Shown piece after piece: positions 61,781 through 64,000 of a stretch of 64,000 nucleotides of DNA; within the stretch, counting starts at the first letter, position 1, and each line of letters begins with the position of its first letter. Position numbers and translations under genes: made by a program. The stretch covers positions 10,678,001 through 10,742,000 of the forward strand of contig NC_060019.1 of NCBI RefSeq assembly GCF_021134715.1, read 5' to 3'. The stretch comes from Daphnia pulex. Its lineage: Eukaryota > Arthropoda > Branchiopoda > Diplostraca > Daphniidae. The notes under the pieces were generated by a model, which had not been told where the DNA came from, did no database searches, and saw only the letters and a list, made by a program, of their open reading frames with translations.

Positions 61781-64000
61781 ATGGCTGACGACCTAGACAC
61801 AGACGATGGCTCTTGGTAATAATTATTCTTTTGCAGCGTTATTAATTCAATTAATAAAATAACTCTACCTGTGTATTATAAAGGATCTTGGCTCTTGAAG
61901 GAGCATTACAAGAGCAGTGCAGTCTACACGATTTGCGTCTGATTTGTCGTAGCAAAAGCATCCCCGATTCCATGCGTGGACAAGTTTGGTATCGGTTGTT
62001 GGGGTCTTCCACCGGCTCTCCTGCTGATGGACTTGAACGATTCAACGAAATATTTGACCTAGCTAATCAATCTAAACTAAGAGAAGACTGTAAAATCTTT
62101 GTGGAGAAGTTGGACAACGAAGAAGAAGACAAAGTTTCCATCCTTTCTGATCTCGAGTCTCTTGTTACTCATTATTGCAAGACTCGTCACATCAATTACG
62201 ACCCAAACAATGGCTGGATGCACATTCTCACACCTTTAGTCTCTTTAAAACTACCCAAAAATGAACTCTACAGCTATTTTAATGCAATCTTGGATTCATA
62301 TATTCCTAGGTAAACATTTAAATATATAGCATTATTAATGTTTTCAAATTAGGAACAGAATCCTTTTTTTATTACAGGCAGTGCCATTTTAATGGAGTAG
62401 CTATGCATCTGTTTCGATTACTTTTGCTGTATCACGAACCAGAACTATGTTCTTTCCTTGATTCACATAAAATTGCACCAAATTTGTATACACAGAAATG
62501 GGTAATTAATCCACTATTGTTTATTTATAATTGCATTGACTAATGATTGGCAACTTGTTTAACTTTCTAGTTTCTATCCTTATTTGCAGCTTCAAGTAAC
62601 CTTCAAGCTGTTCTCGCTCTGTGGGACTACTACTTTATCCGTGGCGATCCATTTTTAATATTTTTTCTTTCGTTGGTTCTCGTCATCAATGCCAAGTAGG
62701 CCTAATTATCCTTTTTCAAATTTTTAAAATGAAGATCTTCATGAAATGATCAAACAGGGATGAAATAATGGCTCACAAAGGTGAGAAGGAAAAAATATTG
62801 GAAACTATAGCCGAACTCCCGCAACAGATGGAAGCTGGTGATATTCACGACTTTTGCTCACTAGCTGTTTTGTATTCTGCACAGACTCCTTTTTCGTACA
62901 AGAGGGTAAGATTAAATTTTTTTGATGTTAAAATACGATAATAAATTTTATTCAAAATTCATATTCACTTGAAACGTAGGACTACCATCAAGCTCTTTTT
63001 GGCGAAGATGCGTCAGATGAAAGAATGGATCTTTTGGTCTTGTCCCAAGCGCTTTGCCTGCCGGTATCTGTGCAAGAGTTGCTAGTCAGTTGTCATTTAT
63101 TGAATCCTCCTACAAAATCTGATGCCGAAAGCAGAGCATTACGTTTCTTCCTTGTCGATTGTCGGCCTGCAGAGCAATATAACGCTGGCCATCTCCCTAC
63201 AGCTTTCCACCTCGACTCTAATCTTGTAAGATTCTAAATCAGACAGAATTTAGAATTGAGAATAGAATTTTAGCATTTATTTTCATTCACATGTATCATT
63301 TTCAACAGATGCTAACTGAACCTCAAGCATTTAGCGTGGCTGTCCAAGCGTTACTATCCTCCCAGAAACAGTCCATCGCTGCACAATCGGCTGCAGGGGG
63401 AGAGCACTTGGTGTTTTTCGGATCGGGCAGAGAAGCAGAAGACCAATATGTCCACATGGTTGTAGCGTTTTTCCTTCAAAGACACGTTCAGTTTGTTGGC
63501 CTAGTCCAAGGCGGCTTTTCTGCTGTTCACCAAGCTCTGGTTGCAGCTCAGATTGAAAATGGGGTTGTCGCCACATCGGTTTCTATTGAACCGGTCGGAC
63601 TTGTCGATCACAATCCATCACTGTGCCTTGTATGTACTGTCAACAAATCTGAAGAGTCGCCGACAGCTGCTGGCAAAAGCAATGCTCAGGGAACACCTCA
63701 GCACGCAACGGGATCTTCCTCTTCTTCATCTAACAAGACCGATTTCTTTGGGCGGATGCGCTCAAAGTCCGCAGTAGTTAAAGACAAACTCCTCGACTAC
63801 ATTGTTAATCCTATTTCAGCTGGAGATAATGAACCGACACCAAAGTCCAAGAGTAAAGGTGCGGAATTTAATTTGTGTGCTTTCAAGTTCACTAGTTTAA
63901 GCAATTCTTTCATTTTAGAAAATCCTAGTACCGGAGGAAAAAGCAAAGGAGCCGGCAAGCTCTACCGCAACATAGCGCCTGTATTTTCAATTGACGATGA
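61781..64000 (+). CDS. TBC1D23: TBC1 domain family member 23 (5' part, cut by window end)
   Basis: Eight exons are visible: 61781-61815, 61884-62309, 62378-62501, 62571-62695, 62758-62905, 62980-63225, 63309-63858 and 63919 to the window end. All joins are in frame. TBC1D23 bridges golgin-captured endosome-derived vesicles and the WASH/FAM21 complex at the trans-Golgi. The TBC domain spans about residues 20-310 (QVWYRLLG, GWMHILTPLVSLKLPKNELY, HLFRLLLLYHEPELCSFLDS, LWDYYFIRGDPFLIFFLSLV); catalytic Arg/Gln fingers are not evident, as expected for this inactive TBC. A rhodanese-like domain follows (FFLVDCRPAEQYNAGHLPTA; QKQSIAAQSAAGGEHLVFFG). A Ser-rich linker leads to KLYRNIAPVFSIDD, the conserved segment before the C-terminal PH-like domain, which lies outside the window. 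An upstream in-frame ATG at 61754 is an alternative start. Confidence 0.94.

Overview
This window is eukaryotic nuclear DNA. It has many short introns (about 60-90 bp) with GT..AG borders, animal housekeeping genes, a TATA plus TCAGT-type core promoter, and an intronless tRNA-Ser. Intron size, gene density and protein similarity suggest a branchiopod crustacean such as Daphnia. That assignment is inference from recalled families, not a database match.

Layout. 1-3.4 kb: two tandem paralogous two-exon genes for tiny single-pass membrane proteins whose tails carry a double PPxY motif. 3.4-17 kb: a long gene-poor stretch full of microsatellites, G-runs and homopurine tracts. Its only recognisable gene is a three-exon LHFPL-type tetraspan gene on the minus strand (8193-11352). 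17-31.7 kb: a gene-poor, AT-rich, repeat-bearing stretch holding one tRNA-Ser(AGA), a fold-back element, duplicated hairpins and several orphan exon-like ORFs that I cannot name.

31.8-64 kb is a compact housekeeping block. In order it holds: TFIIB (-), a secreted alanine-rich protein (-), SCFD1/Sly1 (+), WDR36/Utp21 (-), a pair of nested 455-bp DNA transposons, MAN1/LEMD3 (-), NDUFA5 (+), RCL1 (-), atlastin (+), mitochondrial EF-G2/GFM2 (-), PP2A B56 (PPP2R5) (+), and TBC1D23 (+, cut by the window end). I reconstructed the exon chain of each from splice sites, reading-frame continuity and family similarity; every chain closes in frame at the expected length. From SCFD1 onward, strands mostly alternate, giving convergent pairs with very small gaps (SCFD1/WDR36, NDUFA5/RCL1, atlastin/GFM2) and divergent pairs (MAN1/NDUFA5, RCL1/atlastin, GFM2/PPP2R5).

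The genes serve ordinary cell functions: transcription initiation, ER-Golgi fusion and ER shaping (SCFD1, atlastin), endosome-to-Golgi capture (TBC1D23), small-subunit ribosome biogenesis (WDR36, RCL1), mitochondrial respiration and ribosome recycling (NDUFA5, GFM2), nuclear envelope (MAN1) and phosphatase targeting (PPP2R5). The most unusual items are the self-inserted 7-bp-TSD transposon pair, the double-PPxY paralogs, the secreted Ala-rich protein, the fold-back element and the orphan exons at 20-30 kb.
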